DNA of 11,999 bases from Zoogloea sp. (GTDB lineage: Bacteria; Pseudomonadota; Gammaproteobacteria; Burkholderiales; Rhodocyclaceae): NCBI GenBank assembly GCA_016790385.1, contig JAEUNV010000369.1, positions 1 through 11,999 of the forward strand. Reading direction: 5' to 3'. Numbering within the stretch: the stretch's first letter is position 1; the number at the start of each line of letters is the position of its first letter. Shown here in pieces: positions 1-7,631 of this stretch. The notes beneath the pieces are model-generated. The model was not told the DNA's origin. It searched no databases and saw only the letters and a list, made by a program, of their open reading frames with translations. A program made the position numbers and the translations under genes.

Positions 1-47
1 ATCAGCCCAGCCACAACACAGGCCCAGCGCGCCAGGCGGCGGTTCAT
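1..47 (-). CDS. Start of a probable exported protein, cut by the left edge
   Basis: Only the first 15 codons are present. On the minus strand an ATG at 45-47 opens a frame reading MNRRLARWACVVAGL, which runs off the edge. The arginine-rich start followed by a hydrophobic stretch looks like the beginning of a Sec signal peptide or lipoprotein signal; a cysteine at residue 10 is probably inside the hydrophobic core. A GGAG sequence lies about 9 bases upstream of the ATG. The gap to the lipoprotein gene before it is only 24 bases, so it is very likely the third gene of the cytochrome operon and, like its two neighbours, its product would leave the cytoplasm. The function cannot be read from so short a piece. 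Confidence 0.55.
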   Translation of the reverse strand, partial: MNRRLARWACVVAGL

Positions 48-71
48 TGCGGCGCTCCACCCCACCGCTCC

Positions 72-947
72 TCAACCGCCGGCCGTGGCCAGCACCTTGC
101 GGGGCTGGGTGCCCGGCCAGCAGTCTTCCTGCACCTGACCGGTCTTCACGAAAGCCTCGCGGCCCTGCTCGTCCATGGCCTTGTTGTAGAGGGTGAAGTT
201 GAGGGCAAAAGCTTTGTCGAGGTAGGCCCGGCCCAGGTAAAAGCCAGGGCGGATCATGCGGATCTCGTCGCGCACCCGCAGGCCGCGGCGGCCAGCCAGG
301 AAGTCGGGGTTCTCCTGGTAGCCGGCGATCTCGTCGGTGAAGAAGTAGTCGATGATGATGGATTCGCGCCGGGCATCGAGCAGGCTCTGCCCGCAGTAGA
401 GCTTGGCCGGAAAGAGCAGCCAGGTTTCCTTGCCCTCGAAATTCATCTTGGCCGGGTCGCCCTTGACCAGGCCCATTTTCTTGAGCAGGGAGAGGTCTTC
501 GATGCGGTTCCGCAGTACCCGCTCGTTGCGGTAGAAAACCTTGCCACGCCACAGGGCTTCGCCCACATCCTCCAGCACCAGGCCCTTCAGGTGCAGGCCC
601 ATGCCGGTAAAGCCGCCGACAATCTCCGACAGGCGGAATTTGCCCGAGCCGCCCCGGGGCAGCAGGATCCTGCCGTCAAAGGCGCCGTCAGGGATGGGGC
701 CGGCGGTGAGCCGGGCGTAAATCTGGTCGATCTGTTCCTGGTCGAGGGTGGCCAGCCATTCGGGGGTGATGCGGGCGATCTCGGCGGCGGAGAGGGGGTA
801 GGCGTAATCCACCTGGGCGAGATCCTGCTTGGAGGCGTAAGCCTTGTCCCAGGGGGCGAAGGCGATGTTGGGCTGGGGCACGTCCTTGTTACAGGCAGCG
901 AGGCCCAGGGCGGCGCACAGGGAGAGGGCAAGTTTGCGGGCAGGCAT
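72..947 (-). CDS. Conserved hypothetical lipoprotein, partner of the di-heme cytochrome
   Basis: This 291-residue protein starts with a lipoprotein signal: positive MPARK, a hydrophobic core, then a lipobox LAAC with the lipidated cysteine at residue 19. Asn at +2 would favour the outer membrane. I chose the ATG at 947 because GAGGAG lies 8 bases upstream; a GTG at 965 overlaps the cytochrome stop (GTGA) and would add six residues. The mature part has no heme motif. It contains WRGKVF near 133-138, IIIDYFF near 197-203 and RDEIRMIRPGFYLGRAY near 226-242. This order of a W-G-K strand, an IDY strand and a GxYLGxAY strand suggests a small beta-rich, possibly lipocalin-like domain, but that is inference. 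Three cysteines remain in the mature part after the lipidated one (positions 185 and 276 among them, to be confirmed by count). Position directly after the cytochrome gene suggests it anchors, matures or feeds substrate to that enzyme. Confidence 0.8.
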   Translation of the reverse strand: MPARKLALSLCAALGLAACNKDVPQPNIAFAPWDKAYASKQDLAQVDYAYPLSAAEIARITPEWLATLDQEQIDQIYARLTAGPIPDGAFDGRILLPRGGSGKFRLSEIVGGFTGMGLHLKGLVLEDVGEALWRGKVFYRNERVLRNRIEDLSLLKKMGLVKGDPAKMNFEGKETWLLFPAKLYCGQSLLDARRESIIIDYFFTDEIAGYQENPDFLAGRRGLRVRDEIRMIRPGFYLGRAYLDKAFALNFTLYNKAMDEQGREAFVKTGQVQEDCWPGTQPRKVLATAGG

Positions 948-961
948 GGCGGGGGCTCCTC

Positions 962-3583
962 TCACAGGGTGGCAAGGAAGGCGGTGACGGCCTTCTTGTC
1001 GGCTTCGGAGAGGTCCTCGCCGAAGCGGTGGCCCTCGTTCTCCACCAGCTGGTCGCAGCTCTGGTAGTGGGCGGCCAGGAAGTCGCGCTTCTCGCGCAGG
1101 ATCTCCACGAAGCGCGCCGGGTTCTTCAGCACGTCATCGGCGATGCCCTGGAGGGTGGGCACCAGGTCTTTCTTGCCGGCAGCCTCCAGCCGGGCCGGGT
1201 CACGCTTGGCCAGGAAGAGATCACCGATGAGCTGTTTGTGGAGCAGGCCGTTGAGGAAGCCGGCGCTCACGCCCATGGGGATTTTCACCTGACCGAAGCC
1301 GCCCAGGGGCTTCTCGATCTTGCCCTCGACGGGGCGGATGCCCAGGTCGATGAGCAGATCGGCATTGGTCAGGGTGATCTTGCGGCCCCGCTCGCCCGGG
1401 TGCAGCAGCTCGTGCATGGAACGCTTGTAGAGGTCGAAGCGCCCCTCCACGCTGGGGTCGTAGCGCAGGCATTCGGGCTGGCTGGCGAGCAGATGATTGT
1501 CGGCATCGGCGTAGCGGGCGCGGTGGAAGTCGTTGTCCTTGTTGGCGGGCTTGCCGCAGATCTCCGGGCCGATGGCGTTGTTGTGCATGAAGGGCGCGGT
1601 GCTCCATACATTGACCAGGGAGATGTTGCGCAGGTAGCCCCGCCCGCCGTTCTTGAGGGCCTCGGGTTCCGGGATGTCGGCCACCACACCGCGGCCGCGC
1701 AGGCTGTCTGAGCCGTACTCCATGTAGAGGTGGCCGGCCATGTGGTTGGAGTGCAGAGCCCGGCAGCGGAAAGTGCCCACCTCGGTCACCGGTACGGTCT
1801 GGTCATTGCCCAGGAAGTCGGCGCGCACCTTGCGCGGGTGGGCTTCATTGGGGGCGGCGAAGTCGCGGCTCTTGAAGGGTCCGCCCTCCGCCTCGGGGAT
1901 GCTCGAATGGCAGCGGGCGCAGTTGTCGGCAAACACCGCCTGCCCCCGGGCCACGGCACCCTTGCCGAACTCCTTCTCCAGATCGGCCACCAGGTCGGCA
2001 CGGGTATAGGCCGCCGTCGGGCTCTTGGCCTTGCGGGCGTTGGCGCGGGCGGCGTGCAGGTCGGTCTCGTCGGACTCGGCCGAGGCAAAGAAGTCGAGGA
2101 TGTTCTGCAGGCGGTCTTCAACCGCCCGGAAGCTGGGGCAATCGCGCCGACACTGGCCCACGTTGAAGGGTGTCTGGCCGAAGCCGCGCTGCTCCGGGTC
2201 CACCTGACGCATGTCGGTGAAGTGATTGACCCAGCACTGCTCGGCGCAGGAGCCGATGTTGAAATACACCCGCTGGATGGCCTCGTGGGCGCCGGTCGAA
2301 TCCTCCCCACCCTTCAGGATGTGATGCACCCCCGGCAGATTGACCTTGGCGCCGCCCAGAAAGACGGGCGTCACGTCGTCGTTGCGGGTGCTGAACTGCC
2401 AACACTTGCCCTGACGGCCGGGCTCGCACCAGCACTTGGCCTCGTCCTTCTCGGCGCCGCACTGGGCCACCTTGCGCCACTTGCTCACCGCCTCGCCCTT
2501 GAACACCGGGCGCTGGGCCACGTTGATCAGCGCATTGATGGTGCCCGGGTTGTTCACCTGGTCGTGGGAGATGGCCGAGGTGTCGGTGACGCCCGGGCGG
2601 GCATGGGCGAACATCTGGTATTCAAGGGCGGTCTTGTGCATGCCGGAGCCGAGCAGTTCGGACATGCGGGTGTACTGGTTGCCCACCAGGCCCTTGATGT
2701 TCTCCCACTTGGGATGGGCCGGGTCGGCCGGCGGGTTGAGGGGGTCGAAGGCGATGTGGCAGGAGCCGCAGGAGGTGCCGATCAGGAAGGGCGGCTCGAT
2801 GGACGCATCAGCCAGCTTGCTGACCCGGCTGTCGGACTCGATGCCGGTGACGCCGTCCATCTTGCGGTTGAAGCCGGACCAACCGGCCGTTCCGCCATTC
2901 ACCGCCGTCCAGCGCGCGGCATCGAAGCGCGGGTTGGGAAACTTGCGGATACCCAGGGCGCCGGTGGAGGTGCCGAAGCGGAGGTCGCAGGCGCTGTGAC
3001 GCTGATCCATCTTTCCGCCCTGGCTGTGGGGATCCTCCGGGTCGAGGGCGGCGTCCTTCAGGCCGCAGGCCGGGTCCACGTAGCCGGGCTTGCCCACGTA
3101 CTTCAGGAGCACGTCGTCACCGGGGCACCAGTCGAAACCGTAGGTTTCATCCAGGGACTTGGCCGGGCAGCCCTCCGAGCCCGGGGTGCAGCAGGAAGGG
3201 TCGTTGATGATGCCCCAGGCCCAGAAGCGGTCGTCCCGCTGGTCGGCCCGCAGCACACGGAACCAGTCCACCAGCACGCCGACCCGCTGTTGGAAGGTGT
3301 AGGTGTGAAAGCGCTCGTTGCCACCTGTGGCCTTGAACCAGATCAGCCGGCCGACGCATTCCGACTCACTCAGCCCTTCCCGGGCGCAGGCTTCCCGATA
3401 CGGCAGATCCTGATCCTGGATGCCCGGGTCGGGCACGGGAGTCACCGGTGGGGACAGGGCCACCGGCGTGTCGGCCGCATGGGCCGGCGCAGCGGCCTGC
3501 ACGGGCCCCTCGTCGGGGCCGATGGCCAGATAAGCGGCAAGAATTGCAAGAACGGCCAAGACGGCCAGTGCAGTGCGCTTCAT
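962..3583 (-). CDS. Large cysteine-rich di-heme c-type cytochrome, RoxA/MauG-like superfamily
   Basis: The product is 873 residues from the ATG at 3583, which starts a clear signal segment (MKRTALAVLAVLAILAAYLA, then AxA-type sites near residue 36). GAGG lies about 9 bases upstream. An upstream ATG at 3643 would add 20 residues of non-signal sequence. Two heme c sites are visible: CGSCH at about 272-276 and CARCH at about 555-559. After the second comes GRGYLRN and STAPFMHNNAIGP at about 661-673, which matches the APxxHNG-type segment of di-heme peroxidases, MauG and the rubber oxygenase RoxA. At 873 residues it is much longer than classical di-heme peroxidases (about 350) and longer than RoxA (about 680). 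It carries roughly 25 cysteines beyond the heme sites, many in close pairs (CCTPGSEGC, CWCEPGRQGKC, CAEQC, CRRDC), fitting a disulfide-rich periplasmic protein. A heme-dependent oxidation or oxygenation outside the cytoplasm is inferred; the substrate is unknown. Confidence 0.85.
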   Translation of the reverse strand: MKRTALAVLAVLAILAAYLAIGPDEGPVQAAAPAHAADTPVALSPPVTPVPDPGIQDQDLPYREACAREGLSESECVGRLIWFKATGGNERFHTYTFQQRVGVLVDWFRVLRADQRDDRFWAWGIINDPSCCTPGSEGCPAKSLDETYGFDWCPGDDVLLKYVGKPGYVDPACGLKDAALDPEDPHSQGGKMDQRHSACDLRFGTSTGALGIRKFPNPRFDAARWTAVNGGTAGWSGFNRKMDGVTGIESDSRVSKLADASIEPPFLIGTSCGSCHIAFDPLNPPADPAHPKWENIKGLVGNQYTRMSELLGSGMHKTALEYQMFAHARPGVTDTSAISHDQVNNPGTINALINVAQRPVFKGEAVSKWRKVAQCGAEKDEAKCWCEPGRQGKCWQFSTRNDDVTPVFLGGAKVNLPGVHHILKGGEDSTGAHEAIQRVYFNIGSCAEQCWVNHFTDMRQVDPEQRGFGQTPFNVGQCRRDCPSFRAVEDRLQNILDFFASAESDETDLHAARANARKAKSPTAAYTRADLVADLEKEFGKGAVARGQAVFADNCARCHSSIPEAEGGPFKSRDFAAPNEAHPRKVRADFLGNDQTVPVTEVGTFRCRALHSNHMAGHLYMEYGSDSLRGRGVVADIPEPEALKNGGRGYLRNISLVNVWSTAPFMHNNAIGPEICGKPANKDNDFHRARYADADNHLLASQPECLRYDPSVEGRFDLYKRSMHELLHPGERGRKITLTNADLLIDLGIRPVEGKIEKPLGGFGQVKIPMGVSAGFLNGLLHKQLIGDLFLAKRDPARLEAAGKKDLVPTLQGIADDVLKNPARFVEILREKRDFLAAHYQSCDQLVENEGHRFGEDLSEADKKAVTAFLATL

Positions 3584-3696
3584 GGATGCATCCCTCATCA
3601 CGGAAGACTGCATGCCGGCGCCCCCCGCTTCTGTCTGGCGCATCAGGCGCTCTGGTATCGAAGGCGGGACTCTCTGTCGGGGCCGGTTATGAGGGT

Positions 3697-3724
3697 GTTA
3701 TAGCAAAGATCCCCCTCCCCGCAA
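3697..3724 (-). promoter_or_regulatory. Extended -10 promoter for the cytochrome operon
   Basis: On the minus strand, TATAAC (3697-3702) is preceded directly by TGC (3703-3705), giving an extended -10 element with five of six consensus bases. A weaker -35, TTGCGG (3719-3724), lies 16 bases upstream. The spacing and position give a leader of about 105 bases before the cytochrome ATG at 3583. This implies the cytochrome operon has its own promoter and does not depend on read-through from the LysR gene upstream on the same strand. Confidence 0.5.
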
Positions 3725-3742
3725 TGCAACATGATTGCCCCG

Positions 3743-4651
3743 TCAGGGCAGGCCGGCGTCCCAGTAGGGCGATGGGCCGATGCGTTCGGCCAGGTAGTCG
3801 GCGAGGGCGCGCACCCGGGTGGGCAGGTAACGGTTGCTCGGAAATACCGCGTGAATGCCCAGCTCGGGGCCGGGAAACTCCACCAGCAGCGCTTCCAGAA
3901 GGCCGGCACGGACGGCCGGGGCGGCGATGAAACTGGGCTGGCGGGCGATGCCCAGGCCACGCTGACAGGCATCCAGCAGGGCATCGCCGCTGTTGGCCTG
4001 GAGACGGCCGCCCACGGGCACCCACTGCATCTCGCCGTCGACACGGTAGGGCCAGGTGGCGCGGGCGGTGCCGGTGTAACCGAGACACTGGTGGGCCGCC
4101 AGATCGGCGGGTGTCCGGGGCCGGCCATGGCGGGCCAGGTATTCGGGGGAGGCCAGAGTCAGGAGACGCGAGGTGCTGATGCGCCGGGCCACCTGGGTCG
4201 GATCAAGCTGGGAGGTGATGCGGATGGCCATGTCGAAACCCGACTCGATGAGATTGACCTGGCGGTCATTGAAATCGATGTCCAGATTCACCCCGGGATA
4301 GGTGGTGATGAAGTCGGCCACCAGGGGCGCCAGGTGACGCACGCCAAAGCTCACCGGCACGCTGATGCGGATCGGCCCGCGCGGTATCCGGTCGCCGCCG
4401 GACAGATCGCCCTCTGCGGCATCCACCAGCGCCAGAATCTCGCGGCAGCGCTCCAGGTAGACCTCGCCCTCGGCAGTGAGCTTGAGGCTGCGCGTGCTGC
4501 GGGCGATCAGCTTGACGCCCAGGTGTGCCTCAAGGGCAGCAATGCTGCGGGTTATCGCCGAACGGGCCAGCCCCAGATGCTCGGCAACGGCGGTGAAACT
4601 GCCGGCCTCAGCCACGCGAATGAACACCGCCATGCCATCGAGTCGATCCAT
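3743..4651 (-). CDS. LysR-family transcriptional regulator
   Basis: This 302-residue protein has the usual length and layout of a LysR-type regulator. The N-terminal winged helix-turn-helix covers about residues 1-60 (MDRLDGMAVFIRVAEAGSFT, then AVAEHLGLARSAITRSIAAL, EAHLGVKLIARSTRSLKLT). The rest is an effector-binding domain beginning near RGPIRISVPVSFG. The ATG at 4651 was chosen because MDRLDGM is the typical family start; a longer frame upstream reads through the intergenic region and lacks family-like sequence. The ribosome binding site is weak. The gene is divergent from the qorB-like operon with 102 bases between starts, the classic layout for a LysR protein controlling the adjacent operon and itself. 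The effector is unknown; a quinone, catechol or oxidant is suggested by the target genes. It resembles the CrgA/DsdC-like group often found beside oxidoreductase genes. Confidence 0.9.
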   Translation of the reverse strand: MDRLDGMAVFIRVAEAGSFTAVAEHLGLARSAITRSIAALEAHLGVKLIARSTRSLKLTAEGEVYLERCREILALVDAAEGDLSGGDRIPRGPIRISVPVSFGVRHLAPLVADFITTYPGVNLDIDFNDRQVNLIESGFDMAIRITSQLDPTQVARRISTSRLLTLASPEYLARHGRPRTPADLAAHQCLGYTGTARATWPYRVDGEMQWVPVGGRLQANSGDALLDACQRGLGIARQPSFIAAPAVRAGLLEALLVEFPGPELGIHAVFPSNRYLPTRVRALADYLAERIGPSPYWDAGLP

Positions 4652-4753
4652 TGTTTCATATTCGGCAACAAATAATTTCCCATTAAAGGCTATTTCAAGC
4701 CAAATCGAAAGCCTAAAGTACGCCCATCGCAATCTCTAACCAGGGAAACCACC
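4652..4753. promoter_or_regulatory. Divergent promoter/operator region between the LysR gene and the qorB operon
   Basis: This AT-rich spacer contrasts with the GC-rich genes on both sides. Two imperfect dyads are visible. One is TTGTT (4651-4655) against AACAA (4667-4671), covering the LysR start codon. The other is GGCTATTTC (4688-4696) against GAAAGCC (4707-4713), containing a T-N11-A pattern as expected for LysR binding. On the minus strand TTTCGA and TTTAAT are spaced 17 bases apart and could be the LysR gene promoter; TTGAAA further down is an alternative -35. No strong plus-strand -35/-10 pair is visible, consistent with an activator-dependent promoter. These assignments are by eye. 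Confidence 0.45.
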
Positions 4754-5635
4754 GTGATCCTCGTCACCGGCGCCAACGGCCAGCTCGGCCGGCGCATCGT
4801 CCAGCACCTCATCGCCCGCGAGCCCTCGCTGCTCGACGGACGGCTGGGCGTGAGCGTGCGCGACCCGGCCCGAGCCACCGAACTGGCCAGCCGCGGGGTG
4901 ATCGTCCGGAAGGCGGACTTCGACCAGCCCGACGCCATGGCCACCGCCTTTGCCGGCGTTCGCCGCCTGGTGCTGGTGTCCACCGACGGCCCCGGTGCAG
5001 AGCGTAGCGCTCGGCATCGCAGGGCGATCAATGCGGCCCTCGCCGCCGGCGTCAGTCACATCCTGTACACGAGTCTTCTCGGTGCTGATGCCGACCGCCC
5101 CACCGAACCGGCCGCGGCCCACAGGGAAACCGAGTCGGCGCTGCAACACTGCGGCGTGGCCCACACTGTGCTGCGCAACCCCCTTTACGCCGACGACCTG
5201 CCCCGCCTCGCTGAGCCCGCCTTGGCCCAGGGGGTGTGGCGCCTGCCCGCGGGTGATGGACGGGTGAGCCTGGTGTCCCGTGACGAACTGGCCCAGGCCA
5301 TTGCCGCCGCCGCGCTGGCGCCGCGTCTCGACAAGCGCGTGTATGAACTCACCGGTCAGGCCGCCCTCTCCTATGCCGACATCGCCGCCCGCATCGCCCG
5401 GGTAAGCGGCCGCCCCCTGACCTACGAGGCGGTGTCGGCCGAGGCGTACAGCGGGAGCCTTGAGGCCCGAGGCACGCCGGCACGACTGGTCGCCACGCTA
5501 GTCGAGCTTTTGACCAGCGTCGCCACCTCCCGGCTGGCCACCACCTGCAATGATTTCGCCGCATTGGTGGGCCACCCGCCCAAGTCCCTGGACTGTCTGA
5601 TCCACGAATATTTCGCCCCGAGGAGTCCCGCATGA
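4754..5635 (+). CDS. qorB: NmrA-like NAD(P)H:quinone oxidoreductase (QorB/YtfG family)
   Basis: This 293-residue cytoplasmic enzyme closely follows the E. coli YtfG (QorB) pattern. The dinucleotide-binding start MILVTGANGQLGRRI carries GxxGxxG at residues 6-12. YTSLLGAD is at about 105-112, LRNPLYADD at about 140-148 and the KRVYELTG strand at about 194-201. Family members reduce quinones with NADPH. The start is GTG at 4754, with AGGG 8-11 bases upstream. It is the first gene of the plus-strand operon and its stop overlaps the next start as ATGA. The divergent LysR gene is its likely regulator. An NAD(P)-binding regulatory role (NmrA-type) is a less likely alternative given the close YtfG resemblance. 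Confidence 0.87.
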   Translation: MILVTGANGQLGRRIVQHLIAREPSLLDGRLGVSVRDPARATELASRGVIVRKADFDQPDAMATAFAGVRRLVLVSTDGPGAERSARHRRAINAALAAGVSHILYTSLLGADADRPTEPAAAHRETESALQHCGVAHTVLRNPLYADDLPRLAEPALAQGVWRLPAGDGRVSLVSRDELAQAIAAAALAPRLDKRVYELTGQAALSYADIAARIARVSGRPLTYEAVSAEAYSGSLEARGTPARLVATLVELLTSVATSRLATTCNDFAALVGHPPKSLDCLIHEYFAPRSPA

Positions 5636-6447
5636 GCCCCCGACACCCCGTCCTCTTCGTTTCCCATGGCGCACCCGACGTGCTGCTCAAGCCCGGCGCC
5701 AGCGTGGCCCTGTGGCAGCGCCTGGGCAGCGAGTTGCCCCGCCCCCGGGCCATCCTGGTGATTTCGGCCCACTGGGCGGCCCGCGAGCCGACCGTCAGCA
5801 CCGCCTCGAAGCCCGACACCATCCATGATTTCGGCGGCTTCCCGGACGCACTCTACGCCATGAGCTACCCGGCACCCGGCGCACCGGCGCTCGCCGCCCG
5901 GGTGCGCGAACTGCTTGCCGGCGCCGCCTTGCCCTGCGCCGAAACCCCCGACCGGGGTCTCGACCACGGCGCGTGGATTCCGCTGAAGGCCATGTATCCG
6001 CAGGCCGACATCCCGGTCGTGGAGCTCGCCCTGCAACCCTTTGCCGGCACCGACTGGCATCGACGTATCGGCGCCGCCCTGCGGCCCCTTCGCGACGAAG
6101 GCGTGCTGATCCTGGCCTCGGGCGCGGTCACCCATAACTTCGGCTGGCTCACCTGGGGCGAGAACAGCAAGCCCGTGGAGGCTGCCCAGGCCTTTGCCGC
6201 ATGGTTGGGCGATGCCCTGGCCCGGGACGACCGGCCGGCCCTGCTCGACTACCGCCACCAGTCAGCCCACGGAGCCGCCGCCCACCCCAGCGAGGAACAT
6301 CTGCTGCCGTTGTTCTCGGCCCTCGGTGCCGCGAATCCGGGCGAAATCCCCCTGCGCCTGGAACCGGAGTACACCTACGGTGGTCTGGCCATGGACGCCT
6401 ATCTGTGGCAGGACGCAAGCCCCGCCCCCTTCAACCCGGAGCACTGA
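5632..6447 (+). CDS. ygiD: LigB-fold extradiol dioxygenase, YgiD/DODA family
   Basis: This 271-residue protein matches the single-domain class III extradiol dioxygenase family that includes E. coli YgiD and plant DOPA 4,5-dioxygenase. The expected metal ligands are visible: His12 in SHGAP, His47 in SAHW, His168 in VTHNF and His223 in HPSEEHLLPL. Their spacing follows that of YgiD closely. His112 in DHGAWIPL is the usual active-site histidine. The family opens catechol rings using a divalent metal; YgiD acts on L-DOPA. Its natural substrate here is unknown, but neighbouring quinone-linked genes suggest a catechol or quinol. AGGAG lies 7 bases before the ATG, and the start overlaps the qorB stop, so translation is probably coupled. 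Confidence 0.9.
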   Translation: MSPRHPVLFVSHGAPDVLLKPGASVALWQRLGSELPRPRAILVISAHWAAREPTVSTASKPDTIHDFGGFPDALYAMSYPAPGAPALAARVRELLAGAALPCAETPDRGLDHGAWIPLKAMYPQADIPVVELALQPFAGTDWHRRIGAALRPLRDEGVLILASGAVTHNFGWLTWGENSKPVEAAQAFAAWLGDALARDDRPALLDYRHQSAHGAAAHPSEEHLLPLFSALGAANPGEIPLRLEPEYTYGGLAMDAYLWQDASPAPFNPEH

Positions 6448-6449
6448 AC

Positions 6450-6989
6450 ATGAACTTCCCCACCCCACGCTACACCGGGCCTGCGATCGCCGCCCACTGG
6501 GTGATCGCAGCCCTGATCCTGGTCGCCTTCCCCTTGGGCGTGTACATGCACGAGCTGCCCCTGTCACCCACCAAGCTCAAGCTTTACTCGTATCACAAGT
6601 GGATTGGCATCACCGTGCTGCTGCTCTTCGTGCCGCGCATCCTGTGGCGCATCACCCACCGCCCCCCCGCGCCGCTGCCCATGCCGGCGTGGCAGCACAA
6701 GATTGCAGAAGGCACGCACCACCTCCTCTACCTGCTGATGTTCCTGGTGCCCCTGTCGGGCTGGCTGATGAGTTCGGCCAAGGGATTTCAGGTGGTGTAT
6801 TTCGGCGTGCTGCCCCTGCCCGACCTGGTGGGCAAAAGTGAAGAGCTGGGCGACCTGCTGAAGGAAGTCCATGAAGCCCTCAACTTCGGCCTGCTGACCC
6901 TTGTCGGCCTGCACGTGGCGGGTGCGCTCAAGCACGTAATCATCGACAAGGATGGCACCCTGCGCCGCATGCTGCCCTTTGGCAAATGA
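6450..6989 (+). CDS. yceJ: Cytochrome b561, YceJ/CybB family
   Basis: This 179-residue inner-membrane protein has four hydrophobic segments, about 12-32, 50-66, 88-108 and 145-165. Histidines suited to two b-type hemes lie in or next to them: His16 (AAHW), His49 (YHKW), His90 or 91 (THH) and His155 (GLHV). Bacterial b561 proteins move electrons between the quinol pool and periplasmic or membrane acceptors. The ATG at 6450 follows the ygiD stop by two bases, with GGAG about 8 bases upstream. It is followed by two yceI-like genes, the same pairing as yceJ-yceI in E. coli, which supports the name and suggests joint function with a quinone- or isoprenoid-binding periplasmic partner. Confidence 0.9.
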   Translation: MNFPTPRYTGPAIAAHWVIAALILVAFPLGVYMHELPLSPTKLKLYSYHKWIGITVLLLFVPRILWRITHRPPAPLPMPAWQHKIAEGTHHLLYLLMFLVPLSGWLMSSAKGFQVVYFGVLPLPDLVGKSEELGDLLKEVHEALNFGLLTLVGLHVAGALKHVIIDKDGTLRRMLPFGK

Positions 6990-7012
6990 ACAAACGACTC
7001 CAAGGAGAAATC

Positions 7013-7579
7013 ATGAAATTTCGCACCCTCGCCCTGACTGCCGCCGTGCTGATGGCCGGCACCGCCCACGCTGTCGAGTTCAATCAGGTGGATGTGAGCA
7101 AGAGCAGCCTGGCCTTCTCGTCCAAGCAGATGGGCGTACCCGTCCCGGGCAACTTCAAGCGCTTCACCAGCCAGATCGCCTTCGACCCGGCCAAGCCCAC
7201 CGCGGCCAGCACCACCCTTGAGATCGATCTGGCCAGCATCGACGCCGGCTCGAAGGACGCCAACGACGAGGTGGTGGGCAAGCAGTGGTTCAACGTCAAG
7301 GCCTTCCCCACCGCGAAGTTCGTGTCCACCGGCGTTAAGGCACTGGGCGGCAACCGCTATGAAGCCTTGGGCAAGATGACCATCAAGGGCCAGACCCGCG
7401 ACGTGGTTGCGCCCTTCACCTTCAAGCAGGAGGGCGCCAGCGGCGTATTCGACGGCGCCTTCGTGCTCAAGCGCATGGACTACAACATCGGCGAAGGCCC
7501 CTGGGCCGACGTCTCCGCCGTCGCCAACGAGATCGAGATCAAGTTCCACGTGGTGGCCAACGCCGCCGCCAAGAAGTAA
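7013..7579 (+). CDS. yceI: YceI-family periplasmic lipid-binding protein, first copy
   Basis: This is a 188-residue exported protein with a signal peptide ending AHA at about residue 20. The mature part has the YceI lipocalin-like beta-barrel pattern: alternating strands, FNVKAFPTAKFVSTGVKAL at about 93-111, GKMTIKGQTRDVVAPFTF at about 120-137 and a C-terminal strand EIEIKFHVVAN. YceI proteins bind long isoprenoid or polyprenyl-type lipids such as quinone side chains. AAGGAG lies 6 bases before the ATG at 7013; an ATG at 6986 overlapping the b561 stop would add nine residues that spoil the signal peptide. It lacks the cysteine insertion of the second copy, so the two are divergent paralogues, not a recent duplication. 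Confidence 0.88.
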   Translation: MKFRTLALTAAVLMAGTAHAVEFNQVDVSKSSLAFSSKQMGVPVPGNFKRFTSQIAFDPAKPTAASTTLEIDLASIDAGSKDANDEVVGKQWFNVKAFPTAKFVSTGVKALGGNRYEALGKMTIKGQTRDVVAPFTFKQEGASGVFDGAFVLKRMDYNIGEGPWADVSAVANEIEIKFHVVANAAAKK

Positions 7580-7631
7580 GTCAGCCTCAACCCCAACTCA
7601 TCAATCCAAACCCAGTAAAACGGAGAACAGC

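Noticed and set aside
1730..3703. A 657-codon open frame on the plus strand opposite the cytochrome gene, with others nested around it
   Set aside because: It is antisense to a gene with clear heme motifs and a signal peptide, and has the repetitive A/G/L/V-rich composition of a GC-driven shadow frame. It has no recognisable motif.
3736..3750. A small hairpin TGCCC/GGGCA over the LysR stop codon as a terminator
   Set aside because: The stem is only five base pairs and there is no T-run on the minus strand, so it is not supported.
5422..6258. A 278-codon minus-strand frame opposite qorB and ygiD
   Set aside because: Both plus-strand genes have strong family motifs, ribosome binding sites and coupled starts; the antisense frame has none.
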